From contig DAOSBX010000039.1 of assembly GCA_035361075.1 (NCBI GenBank), positions 1-33,051 on the forward strand: DNA of 33,051 bases, in the 5' to 3' direction. Made by a program: the position numbers and the translations under genes. The DNA comes from Candidatus Hydrogenedens sp. GTDB taxonomy: Bacteria; Hydrogenedentota; Hydrogenedentia; Hydrogenedentales; Hydrogenedentaceae. Shown piece by piece: positions 16,246 to 24,773 of this stretch; positions within the stretch are counted from its first letter, which is position 1; the number at the start of each line of letters is the position of its first letter. Under the pieces are notes generated by a model, which was given only the letters and a program-made list of their open reading frames with translations, ran no database searches and was not told the DNA's origin.

Positions 16246-19200
16246 TTATTCGTATTTAACTTTTTTATTTTTGGCTATTGAACGTAGAAGCAGATATAGG
16301 GTAATAAAAATAATAATTGACAACAATGTTTTGGGATAAACAATGGCTATTTTGCTAAGAATGATAATGGGGGTTAAGATACATCGTGTTAGCCATGCAA
16401 AGAAAGGATGTGTCGCAATCCAATGGGCAATAGGTGGACTGATGTTGTAGTATACATCCACGAAGGCGGAACCGAAAGCGTTGGTTAGCATATATTGGTC
16501 ACGGAATGCACGTAATACATTTATTTCTTCTGCCATAGGTGTGCCGTAAGCGGCTGTAGCGATGAAACAAGGACTTTCATCATCACCTATACCTATGATG
16601 CCGTAGACAGAGATTATCAAACCTAAGGGTATGAGTATCCATGAATCCAAAATGATAGGTGTTTTTTGATATTCAATTACATTATCTAAGACAATTGCGG
16701 GGACATTGGGTTGGCTCTTCAAGTAGATTAAGACATCTACGATAGCAGATTTTTTTATTGCAGGGGTTTTGAATTTAAGTAGTCCTTCCGTTTCTCCCGG
16801 GTCACTTTCGGGCTTTGTTGTTACAGATATTTGTTTTTCATCGTTTCTTAATTCAATGTGGTCTATATATGCCAAGCCTCCTTTAGGCGAAACTACTTGT
16901 ATTTCAGATTTTCCGACTGTTTTTGATGTGGTAACACCATTTTTAGTAGAGAGCCGAGCCAGTGCAGATACTTCAAATGGTAATAATGATTGGTAGCGAA
17001 GTCCGAACCCGTTGAGGGAATAGACACGCATTGTCACTTTGTTTGTATTGCCGAAACTATTCTCGGTCATTATAGGGTCGATGTCGGTAGATAAGATTTG
17101 TGATTGGTATGCAGTTTTGGTTCCAGGTGTTACCCGATTTTTGATGTAATCATAGGTGGACGACTGGCTAAAAACGGTGATTCCGCTTTTGAAGTAGCTA
17201 TAATCCAAACCATCGGAAGGGAGGGTAATCTTAATGACAGGGATGTCTTGTTTCTCTGTTCCATCGAGGTTATATGGGAATACGGGATTGTGGAATAATA
17301 GACGTCCTGAGCCATCTTTGGGAGGGGAATAAGTGGCGGTACCAGGCTCGGGTGGTGATGTGAATGTTTCAGGTTGATAAAGGTAATAAGTTATTTCGTA
17401 GGCATTTTCTATGGGGTTACCAAACATACCACCATGAATGGATGTATTGCCAATGATATTTGCCATTGCACTCAGAGTTGGGTTGTTTGAGAGTTTAATA
17501 GCACGGAAAATGCCATATACAGGCGTCGGTTGAGTACTTAATGCTGGGAGTTCAAATGTCCCTTGTTTTCCATTGTCGAGAAAAACAGTGGTTTTTTCTG
17601 ATTTGCTAAAGTCGGAAATGAAAGCGGTTGTATGTATTCCAAATTCATCAGTGGAATAATGGTAATATCGAAAAGCAGGGATTATTGAGTCGTTGGTTTT
17701 TAGGTCAACGTCCACATATTCTGGCATTGAGTCGGAATATAATGGGTATGGTGGGACAATAAAGTCCAGATATTTTTTATCATCGGCTGAATGAATTCCG
17801 TTGAAGGGACTGCCAATATCCTTGCCTGTTTTAGCATCTACTAACTGTAATGTTGTTTCTAAATCTAAGTTTAAGCCTTCGATACGTCGAACTACACCAC
17901 CGATTGCCCATACTACCAGCCGTTCTTTGCCATCACTATCCTTCTCAAAATGGTCTCCATCGAGTTTTGCAATTCCGAAAAATATCGGTGGCCCGACTTC
18001 GAACACGGCTTTAATTTGATAATCTTGATTGATAGTTATGGTCAGAGGGTTTTCTTCAGAGGTGTTACCATTGGGTAAGAGCCAGTGTTTGAACTTAAAA
18101 CCTTGTTCAGGCTGGGCTTTCACCTCGACCTCTGTTTCTGGAGCATAAATGCCTCCCTCGGGGTTGAGGGTTACAATTCCTGTTTCTGGCGGGTCGATAG
18201 TAATTGTAAGTGAATATTGCCTCTTGACGATACGAGCTTTGATGTTTAAGTTTGAATTTACACGAGTTATAAATTCTGGTAGGCGTGATAATAAGGTACC
18301 ATCGGATGAATACCACCCTTCGAATTGGTCTTGCTCATCGACATTGTTTAATGAGATAGAGATGGTTTCCCCTTCAAAGAACGTACCATCTTCAGGGAGA
18401 GTTGGACTTTTACTTGGTGTAATTTTCAGTTCGGCGTTTTCAGAGAGGGCGTTAGGTCCACGTTCAATTGTTGCGGTTACTTTATAGGTGTTGGCTACTG
18501 TAATTGCATTGGGGAAGACAAAAGATAGATTGTTTACATTCTTTTGGATGATTTCTAAATCCACAATGCCAGTTTCATTAATAGATGGGGATTTAATAAA
18601 CATCTGATTGTTTTTTGAATTTTTGTAGGCTGTAATGGCAATCCCTTTATAATCAGGTGAGCCTTCTCTAAATAATGCAGATTGTCCACCTATTTTGACT
18701 TCGTATAATTCTGTGGCTTGTTCTACATTTAAAGCAGTTGATACGGGAATAATTCCTTTAAGAATTAAATCTATAGATATACCTTTGGGGATAATGTTTG
18801 GAGAAATCTCGTTGATTGTTATTCCAACATCGAACAAGGCGATAATGGAACTCTCTTGAATTTGAAAAGTGATTTCGTTATCGGAAGAAACGGAATTAAC
18901 ATTTGTCCAAATAAGTTCTCGGTCTGGGTCGTTAGTTAAATAGGTTTCTGTGATTGATACGGGGTAAGAAAATACTTCGGATTTACCTACTACTGGTTTT
19001 TGGATATTTTTTAATTTGATTTTAACCCCTGTTTGTTGTGGGTTAAGGCGAATTAGTTGGATTTGTTGGTTTTCGTCGATAGCGATTAAGGTTATTCCTA
19101 AAAACACATTTTGTGGATTTAAATTTCCTGGGGCATTGTTTATTGCGGTTTCTACCCATGAAGATACTGAGTTTGTTTTTGAATTGTCGGTAACAGTATC

Positions 19201-20034
19201 GATTAATGCGGAAATTTCATTCGATACTGTAATGATAGCGTATGCGTAATTGGTACCTGGGTCAATGTTATTTTCCGATTTTAATTTTTCCAACGTTGGC
19301 ACTTCTATCTCAACAGAGTTTGTAGGAATGATAAGAACTGAGTCTCCAGGGATGTTTAAATTCATAATATTTACGGTTCGTATTGCATTATTTATAAATT
19401 GGTTAGCTACCCAAAATTCGCCTGATAATATTGATGTTTGTAGGTTATCAGGTATACCGTTCAAATCATTATCAATATCTGATGGCAATTCGGCGAGGGT
19501 AATATTAATAGGTTTGTCAAGTGAAGTTGTATCCTCATAAGAGAAGGAGGTTATCGGTTCTGAGGGGTTAATTTCTGCATTGATGAGCCCGTAGATAGAT
19601 ACATTTTGTGTGGAATTTGAGCCAGTAATAAAAGGGGATATATTTATACTACTTTGTCCAGGAATAGATGTTGTGTCTGAAAATACATCGCCTATCCATA
19701 ATTCGTTGTTGAAGCATATACTGCTTTCATTACATGCAACGAAGGTAATTGTGTCTGTTGTCGGTTCTGGATACTCTGCTGTTAAAGGAATATTGATTTC
19801 TAATTGAGTTGGGTCATAGTTATTGTTTGTGGACTTAACCTTTCTATTATCCAATGGAGAACTTATTGTTACGTTATTTAGTGAAAGTTCTTTGTTGATA
19901 AGAGGTGATAAGTGATGTGGTTCTATTTCTGCTCCAGAATTGGGTATAGTTGGAATTGAGGCGGTTAAGAGTAGATAAGAGAAAAGGACGATGTTGATTA
20001 AGATTCCAAAAGAAGAAATATTCTTTACAGGCAT
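16246..20034 (-). CDS. Giant surface protein with InlB-like repeats and CFI-box C-terminus
   Basis: A 1262-residue exported protein. Signal-anchor-like N-terminus (about 8-26). A DIDNDLNGIPDN calcium-binding-type motif lies near 186-197, an IPT/TIG-like segment at about 405-515, and two divergent InlB B-repeat-like domains at about 516-604 and 605-680 (FEGWYS and FKHWLL are the hallmark Trp motifs). A large beta-rich region (about 685-1115) has no family I recognise. The C-terminal module consists of a transmembrane helix (about 1128-1149), the CFI-box CFIATAAYGTPMAEE (1156-1170), and a second hydrophobic helix ending in a basic tail (about 1220-1262). The CFI box is a known C-terminal domain of unknown function. 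AGGAA lies 6 bases before the ATG. Upstream is the TCGGAC repeat. Confidence 0.8.
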   Translation of the reverse strand: MPVKNISSFGILINIVLFSYLLLTASIPTIPNSGAEIEPHHLSPLINKELSLNNVTISSPLDNRKVKSTNNNYDPTQLEINIPLTAEYPEPTTDTITFVACNESSICFNNELWIGDVFSDTTSIPGQSSINISPFITGSNSTQNVSIYGLINAEINPSEPITSFSYEDTTSLDKPINITLAELPSDIDNDLNGIPDNLQTSILSGEFWVANQFINNAIRTVNIMNLNIPGDSVLIIPTNSVEIEVPTLEKLKSENNIDPGTNYAYAIITVSNEISALIDTVTDNSKTNSVSSWVETAINNAPGNLNPQNVFLGITLIAIDENQQIQLIRLNPQQTGVKIKLKNIQKPVVGKSEVFSYPVSITETYLTNDPDRELIWTNVNSVSSDNEITFQIQESSIIALFDVGITINEISPNIIPKGISIDLILKGIIPVSTALNVEQATELYEVKIGGQSALFREGSPDYKGIAITAYKNSKNNQMFIKSPSINETGIVDLEIIQKNVNNLSFVFPNAITVANTYKVTATIERGPNALSENAELKITPSKSPTLPEDGTFFEGETISISLNNVDEQDQFEGWYSSDGTLLSRLPEFITRVNSNLNIKARIVKRQYSLTITIDPPETGIVTLNPEGGIYAPETEVEVKAQPEQGFKFKHWLLPNGNTSEENPLTITINQDYQIKAVFEVGPPIFFGIAKLDGDHFEKDSDGKERLVVWAIGGVVRRIEGLNLDLETTLQLVDAKTGKDIGSPFNGIHSADDKKYLDFIVPPYPLYSDSMPEYVDVDLKTNDSIIPAFRYYHYSTDEFGIHTTAFISDFSKSEKTTVFLDNGKQGTFELPALSTQPTPVYGIFRAIKLSNNPTLSAMANIIGNTSIHGGMFGNPIENAYEITYYLYQPETFTSPPEPGTATYSPPKDGSGRLLFHNPVFPYNLDGTEKQDIPVIKITLPSDGLDYSYFKSGITVFSQSSTYDYIKNRVTPGTKTAYQSQILSTDIDPIMTENSFGNTNKVTMRVYSLNGFGLRYQSLLPFEVSALARLSTKNGVTTSKTVGKSEIQVVSPKGGLAYIDHIELRNDEKQISVTTKPESDPGETEGLLKFKTPAIKKSAIVDVLIYLKSQPNVPAIVLDNVIEYQKTPIILDSWILIPLGLIISVYGIIGIGDDESPCFIATAAYGTPMAEEINVLRAFRDQYMLTNAFGSAFVDVYYNISPPIAHWIATHPFFAWLTRCILTPIIILSKIAIVYPKTLLSIIIFITLYLLLRSIAKNKKVKYE

Positions 20035-20163
20035 AGCATTATTCCTAATTTAGTTTATATATGGTACATGATTATATTAATTAAATGTAATATTGTTTTA
20101 TTTTGGTTCAATAAATTTTTAAAACATTATACAAAAGAGTGGGGTTGGAATGTGGGATTTTTG

Positions 20164-20257
20164 TTTGTCGGACGAGGGGGACACATCGGACGAGTCGGAC
20201 ACATCGGACGAGGGGGACACATCGGACAAGTCGGACACGTCGGACGGGGTGGACAGA
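20164..20257. repeat. GC-rich 9-bp tandem repeat, 18-bp super-period
   Basis: Ten near-perfect 9-base units run without gaps from 20168 to 20257, consensus TCGGACgag alternating with TCGGACaca. Some units begin GGGGAC or GTGGAC in place of TCGGAC. The alternation gives an 18-base period, CACATCGGACGAGTCGGA, seen about five times from 20164. It lies between lgt and the giant surface-protein gene and reads as a hexapeptide repeat in a spurious plus-strand frame (GHIGR-type), which I do not call a gene. Much more GC-rich than its surroundings. Confidence 0.9.
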
Positions 20258-20267
20258 GGTTGTTGGG

Positions 20268-21119
20268 TTATTCTGTAGAGATAGGAGATTCTTCTTGGGG
20301 TAAGAGGGTTTGACAGGGGTTCTCTTTTTTTCGGGATATAAGAAGATAAAGAAAGAAGATAATCAATCCACTAAGGATACATACGGTTAATGCAATAGTT
20401 TGGGAGGCTGTCATTCCGAAAATTTCATGGGAACTGTCACCACGGAAGTTTTCATCAAAGAATCTCCACGCTCCATAAAGGCAGAAATACCATAATAATA
20501 CCTGACCGTTGTAACTCTTATTTTTGTAAATCATACGTAAAAGGAAAAATATCATAATTAAGCCTATTACCTCATATATTGGGGTTGCGTGTATCGGGAT
20601 GGGTACTTGGGCACCATTAGGGAGTAGTCGTAAAAATTTATGATGATCCAGTATTCCACTATCAGCGGGATATATAATACCCCATGGGGTATTACATAAA
20701 TCGCCAAAACAACAGCCGTTGAGGAAACAACCTAATCTGCCAATAGCATGTCCTAAACAAAGAAATGGCACGGAGATATCGGCAGAGGGCAAAAAGGGAA
20801 TTTTGTTTTTTTTCAAATATAACCACACACCAATAGTGCCACCAATAAAAGCACCAAAAAAGACATATCCTCCAGTCCAGAAGATGAGCATTTCATACCA
20901 ATGAGATAGTCCTTCGTATTGGACAACATAGTATGTTTTTGCCCCTATTAAGCCTCCAATTAGTCCCCAAATGCCAACTTTGCCTGTTGCTGGGTAGGGT
21001 TGTGGTAAACGACTGTTTTCTTTTAATGCTAAGGAAACTCCGACCAGCAAACCGAGGGCAAGACACACTACATAGGAGTGCAGTTCAAATATACCTATAC
21101 TTATTAAAACAGGACGCAT
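20268..21119 (-). CDS. lgt: Prolipoprotein diacylglyceryl transferase
   Basis: A 283-residue polytopic inner-membrane enzyme that transfers diacylglycerol to the lipobox cysteine of prolipoproteins. About seven hydrophobic segments are visible. The signature region GRLGCFLNGCCFGD (127-140) carries the essential Arg and Asn, and HATPIYE and DENFRGDS supply the later conserved His and Arg sites. The segment TGGYVFFGAFIGG has Phe where the E. coli enzyme has His103, a substitution also at a position that varies in planctomycete-type enzymes. AGGAAAGGG precedes the ATG. It starts 30 bases after the EG-rich gene, suggesting co-transcription, and its substrates may include the lipoprotein at 23958-24641. 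Confidence 0.95.
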   Translation of the reverse strand: MRPVLISIGIFELHSYVVCLALGLLVGVSLALKENSRLPQPYPATGKVGIWGLIGGLIGAKTYYVVQYEGLSHWYEMLIFWTGGYVFFGAFIGGTIGVWLYLKKNKIPFLPSADISVPFLCLGHAIGRLGCFLNGCCFGDLCNTPWGIIYPADSGILDHHKFLRLLPNGAQVPIPIHATPIYEVIGLIMIFFLLRMIYKNKSYNGQVLLWYFCLYGAWRFFDENFRGDSSHEIFGMTASQTIALTVCILSGLIIFFLYLLISRKKENPCQTLLPQEESPISTE

Positions 21120-21149
21120 CTTTCCCTTTCCTAATAGATTTGGGATTTT

Positions 21150-22145
21150 TTATATTTTTCTTAGTAAAACAAGAAGTGTGAGCATTATACCAAAATTTAT
21201 GTTTAATGGGTATAGAGACAGTTTGGTTTTTATGTTTTTGTTGGTTTCACTTTTTTGACAACCACAAAGCACTTTGACGGTATGGGAGTTATCACCTTCT
21301 TTCGAGCCTTCTTCCTTACGTCCCTCAATGATACTCCCTTCAGTATTTGTTCCTTCTCCATCTCCTTCTATTGCTCCATCGTTGGTGTTTCCTTCTGGAT
21401 ATTGCCCTTCTGGAGTGCATTCATGTGTTCCTTCCTGGTTTGCCCCTTCCTGAATATTTTCACCCTCTATTTTTAGGGTTCCTTCATTTAAGGGTACTAC
21501 ACAAATTGCACCTGGGATAGTTGTTACCTCTATAGGCAAGGCTTCTATATTTGAGAGTGAGCAGTAAAAAAGTTGTTGTTCTACATGATTGTCGGGAAAT
21601 ACACGTTCTAATGTAATGGGTGTTTGTTGTGTAGGTAGTATGAGAAGCAATGTCTCACCTGGTTTGGCGGGGCTTAGTATTTTGCATGGAACGGAAAAAA
21701 TGGTTCCTGACGGAATTTTTTGTGTACTTCCCCAAAGAGCAATAACAAATAAGCCTTCGGGGTATATAGCGATGCGATATTTAATATTATTGTTTTTAAG
21801 TTCATCTGTTATGTTTATAGGAGGCTCAGTATTTTTAGTTTCATTAGGCGATATATTTGAATAATCATAGATAATGGGTTCGCTTAAAGAAGTAACGATA
21901 TTCTCGGTATTACATCCAATTTGAATTTTTTGAGGATCAAATGTAAAAGCAATGACTGCGGTTGTGATTTCTTCATCAGATGTTATTATCTCAACATCTA
22001 TTGATATGCAGTCATTAAGGTTTGCATATACACCTGGAATTTTAATAGTAGCCGAGAAGGAATTAAATCCTACCAATAATAAAAAAGTAACTATTTTGAA
22101 TATGGTTATATATTTATATTTTTTTCTTTCATTCATAATAATCAT
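21150..22145 (-). CDS. Secreted cohesin-like protein with EG-rich spacer and C-terminal anchor
   Basis: About 331 residues from the ATG at 22145 (the frame extends five codons to a TTG without Shine-Dalgarno). A signal peptide ends near FSA (residue 32). A beta-rich cohesin-like domain (about 33-190) opens with IKIPGVYANLNDCISIDV and contains AVIAFTFDPQKIQI, the usual cohesin start. A spacer at 221-284 holds twelve Glu-Gly pairs, followed by a Cys-Gly-Cys motif (294-296), a short linker with lysines, a hydrophobic stretch (about 312-328) and Arg-Lys-Ile at the end. The spacer plus Cys/TM/basic tail looks like a surface-sorting signal. Binding partner (dockerin) not found here. Function inferred only from architecture. 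Confidence 0.7.
   Translation of the reverse strand: MIIMNERKKYKYITIFKIVTFLLLVGFNSFSATIKIPGVYANLNDCISIDVEIITSDEEITTAVIAFTFDPQKIQIGCNTENIVTSLSEPIIYDYSNISPNETKNTEPPINITDELKNNNIKYRIAIYPEGLFVIALWGSTQKIPSGTIFSVPCKILSPAKPGETLLLILPTQQTPITLERVFPDNHVEQQLFYCSLSNIEALPIEVTTIPGAICVVPLNEGTLKIEGENIQEGANQEGTHECTPEGQYPEGNTNDGAIEGDGEGTNTEGSIIEGRKEEGSKEGDNSHTVKVLCGCQKSETNKNIKTKLSLYPLNINFGIMLTLLVLLRKI
21294..21485 (-). repeat. Low-complexity Glu-Gly coding tract
   Basis: This DNA encodes twelve EG pairs in 64 residues at a spacing of 4-8 residues, giving repeated CCTTC on the plus strand. It is the hinge between the cohesin-like domain and the C-terminal anchor. Such tracts are common in secreted proteins of Hydrogenedentota- and Lentisphaerota-type genomes, which I use only as a weak taxonomic hint. 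Confidence 0.75.
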
Positions 22146-22260
22146 TTTGTTATTAGACAAACGTCGTTTATTTATAGGATAATAAGGTTAGATTAATTAT
22201 ACACAAAATTGGCTGAGAAATGTTTAGAATAGGTAATATTTTAAGGAGTGATGGGAAGGA

Positions 22261-23943
22261 ATGCAACCTATAGTTTCAGTGATATGCAAAAATTGTGGTT
22301 TGAAGATATGGGTTCCTGCAGTGGTACAGGGTAGAAAGAGTTATTGTTTTAATTGCCATCAACCAATAGTCGTTCCAAATCTGACAGGAGATACTTCGTT
22401 CCATATTGAGTTTAAACAGGGGGATAGAATTGATGACCGATATATTATAGAGGGGTTAATAGGTAAAGGTGGGATGGGATATGTTTATCGGGCGAAGGAT
22501 GAATTGTTGGATGAGGCAGTTGCACTTAAATTTTTGCATCCAAGTTTACTCAAAGCACCGAAAGCGGCACAGTTATTTATTAAAGAGGCTCAGTTGGCAC
22601 GTCGGTTACGGCATGAGAATATCATTGCTGTTCATGATGTAGATTGGACTAATGAAGGCTTTTTATTTTTAAGTATGGAGTACTTAGAAGGTCAATCATT
22701 GAGGAGTCTTTTACGAAAATATCGAATTGAGAAAAAATATATCCCTGTCCGTATAGGGATTCAATTTACTTTGCAGATATTACAGGCGTTGGAGTATGCA
22801 CATCGTTGGGTTACACATCGGGACTTAAAACCTGAGAATGTTATGGTTTTACCAGGCGAGAAGATCAAAGTTTTGGATTTTGGATTGGCTTTAGCGGTAG
22901 AAGAGTCTATATCACAGTCGGCGAGTAGCGAAACGAAATTACAAAAAAGTATTGTTGGTACATATGCCTATGCATCTCCCGAGCAGAAGAAAAGGTGGGC
23001 TATTGATACGCGGGCAGATTTGTATTCTGTCGGGTTAATTTTATATGAACTGTTAACTCTACGGTCGCCTATTGATGAATATGTTCCTTTATTACAATTA
23101 CGTAGTGATGTATCACCTTCTATAAACGATGTATTACAACGTGCACTTAAAGAAGAACGTGAAGACCGCTGGCAAACCGCATTGGAATTCCGTGAGGCAT
23201 TACAGGAAAGTTTTGAGAAATCGTATACGGAAAAGAAAATCCATGTTATTACAAAGATACAGAAGGAAAAAAATGTATCAACGGAGAAAATGGTATTTTT
23301 AGAAGGGGGTTATTTTTTAATGGGTAATGATGAGGTAGTGGAGGAGTCCCCAGAGGAGGAAGTTTTTGTTGAGCCATTCTGGATGGATATTTATCCTGTG
23401 ACTGTTGCGGAGTATCAGAAATATATAGAGGCAATAGGGGCACCATTACCTCGTTATTGGCATGACCCTGTTTTAAACGGACCAGACCAACCTATTGTTG
23501 GTATTTCGTGGTTTGAGGCAAATGAATATGCTCAATGGGCAGGAAAAATGCTTCCTTCTGAAAAAGAATGGGAGTTTGCTGCACGTGGAAAGGAAAATCG
23601 TAAGTATCCGTGGGGAAACACACCTCCAGACACGATTCATTGCAATTATAATAATTATTTAGGCATACCTTCTATTGTTACAATGCATGAAGAGGGGCGA
23701 ACGCCAGATGGAATCTGTGATTTGGCTGGTAATGTAATGGAGTGGACTCGGGATTATTACTTGCCGTATTCGGTTGCCCGTTCACAGCCTGATAAAATAC
23801 CGAATCCTCCACTGCGGGTGGTTCGAGGTGGTTGCTGGAGTTCCAGTAGTAATGAAATTACCTGTACAGCACGAAAGGGGTTATTCCCCGAAACAAGAAC
23901 AAATACGGTTGGTTTTCGGTGTATTCTCCCTTTGAAAAAATAA
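22261..23943 (+). CDS. Zinc-ribbon Ser/Thr protein kinase fused to FGE-sulfatase domain
   Basis: A 560-residue fusion. A short CxxC...CxxC zinc ribbon (C9, C12, C29, C32) is followed by a complete Hanks-type kinase at about 57-315: glycine loop GKGGMGYVY, K90, E109, HRDLKPEN with D188, DFG at 206-208 and GTYAYASPEQ. An FGE-sulfatase (SUMF1) domain spans about 344-556. By eye the two catalytic cysteines of true formylglycine-generating enzymes align with Ser528 and a hydrophobic residue, so this domain is probably non-enzymatic. There is no membrane segment. AAGGAG lies 12 bases upstream of this ATG and GGAAGGA directly abuts it; the zinc ribbon confirms the start region. Divergent from the cohesin-like gene. 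Confidence 0.92.
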   Translation: MQPIVSVICKNCGLKIWVPAVVQGRKSYCFNCHQPIVVPNLTGDTSFHIEFKQGDRIDDRYIIEGLIGKGGMGYVYRAKDELLDEAVALKFLHPSLLKAPKAAQLFIKEAQLARRLRHENIIAVHDVDWTNEGFLFLSMEYLEGQSLRSLLRKYRIEKKYIPVRIGIQFTLQILQALEYAHRWVTHRDLKPENVMVLPGEKIKVLDFGLALAVEESISQSASSETKLQKSIVGTYAYASPEQKKRWAIDTRADLYSVGLILYELLTLRSPIDEYVPLLQLRSDVSPSINDVLQRALKEEREDRWQTALEFREALQESFEKSYTEKKIHVITKIQKEKNVSTEKMVFLEGGYFLMGNDEVVEESPEEEVFVEPFWMDIYPVTVAEYQKYIEAIGAPLPRYWHDPVLNGPDQPIVGISWFEANEYAQWAGKMLPSEKEWEFAARGKENRKYPWGNTPPDTIHCNYNNYLGIPSIVTMHEEGRTPDGICDLAGNVMEWTRDYYLPYSVARSQPDKIPNPPLRVVRGGCWSSSSNEITCTARKGLFPETRTNTVGFRCILPLKK

Positions 23944-23957
23944 AAACATTTTGAAAC

Positions 23958-24641
23958 TCAGAATTTTGGACCTTCAACATCAAAGAACATACCTTCGATA
24001 GGAATATATTCGAAGCGAACAATATTTTTGAATGGAATAATATCTACGACGCGAATATTGTCAAATTCGTCCCCGACTCGTGCTGCAACCCTTTTTGATT
24101 CCCCTGTTTGGCGATTAATTACTTCAACAAAGATAGTTGTATTCCCTGTTTCTTTGTCGTCGAGGAACCCGCGAACCATTATTTTAGGAGTTGTGATTAG
24201 CAATTGGCCTCGTTCTTTTAGCCTTTGTAAAGCCTCACTTCTTGCCCCAAGTAGTTCAAACACATCAATACACGCTAATGCTAAAACCCAACGATTTTGT
24301 TCTTTGGCTATTTTTGCCCATTGAGCCACTTCTTGGGATACTTCTTTACATGCTTCTTGAGCAGTAGGATTTCCTGAATTTTTTTGTACGAACTCAAATA
24401 GTGCATTTAATACTTGTATACGAACTTCTTCTTTTAAGCCAGGTGTAGGTGTTTCAGGAGACGTAGGGATAAAAGCACGGAGTGGATTGAGTATTTCGTG
24501 AAGCTGTTTTATATACTGTTCTTTTGTTTGGGGCTGTTCTTCGATAGGTTTAACTTCTTTGGGTTTACAGGATAGGAAGAGGAATAGAATGACCAGTATG
24601 GAAATTAATAAATTGTTTAATTGTCGAATATTTAAAATCAT
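23958..24641 (-). CDS. Putative lipoprotein of unknown function
   Basis: A 227-residue exported protein I do not recognise. A hydrophobic N-terminus (about 11-23) ends in FLS before Cys25, an imperfect lipobox followed by Lys-Pro-Lys-Glu, so lipid attachment by Lgt is likely. The middle (about 40-145) is helical, and the C-terminal 80 residues look beta-rich (KIMVRGFLDD, TTIFVEVIN, RVAARVGDEFDNIRVVDI), similar in style to small periplasmic pilus-assembly (PilP-like) domains; this comparison is loose. It converges with the kinase gene, 14 bases apart, and stands alone. Confidence 0.7.
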   Translation of the reverse strand: MILNIRQLNNLLISILVILFLFLSCKPKEVKPIEEQPQTKEQYIKQLHEILNPLRAFIPTSPETPTPGLKEEVRIQVLNALFEFVQKNSGNPTAQEACKEVSQEVAQWAKIAKEQNRWVLALACIDVFELLGARSEALQRLKERGQLLITTPKIMVRGFLDDKETGNTTIFVEVINRQTGESKRVAARVGDEFDNIRVVDIIPFKNIVRFEYIPIEGMFFDVEGPKF

Positions 24642-24700
24642 ATCTTTACCTTTTTTCTAAGTTCATTAACATTGTATCATTTTATCTATGGCAATTCATT

Positions 24701-24731
24701 TTGGTATTTATTTGAATAAACGAATTATAAT
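24701..24731 (+). promoter_or_regulatory. Possible promoter for xseA-xseB-ispA
   Basis: TATAAT at 24726-24731 lies about 45 bases before the xseA start, with TTGGTA at 24701-24706. The 19-base spacer is longer than ideal, and the AT-rich background makes a chance match plausible. Confidence 0.3.
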
Positions 24732-24773
24732 TAACTTTCTCAAAATAAAACGTTGGTTAATGACAAAGGTATT

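Noticed and set aside
20164..20257. CRISPR array
   Set aside because: Units are contiguous 9-base repeats without unique spacers, and no cas gene is present.
20068..20313. Plus-strand open frame of 81 codons across the TCGGAC repeat
   Set aside because: It is open only because the 18-base repeat has no stop in that frame; the flanks show no coding character, it overlaps the end of lgt, and it lacks a Shine-Dalgarno motif.
22261..23943. True formylglycine-generating enzyme activating sulfatases
   Set aside because: The aligned catalytic cysteines are absent, and no sulfatase gene is in the window.
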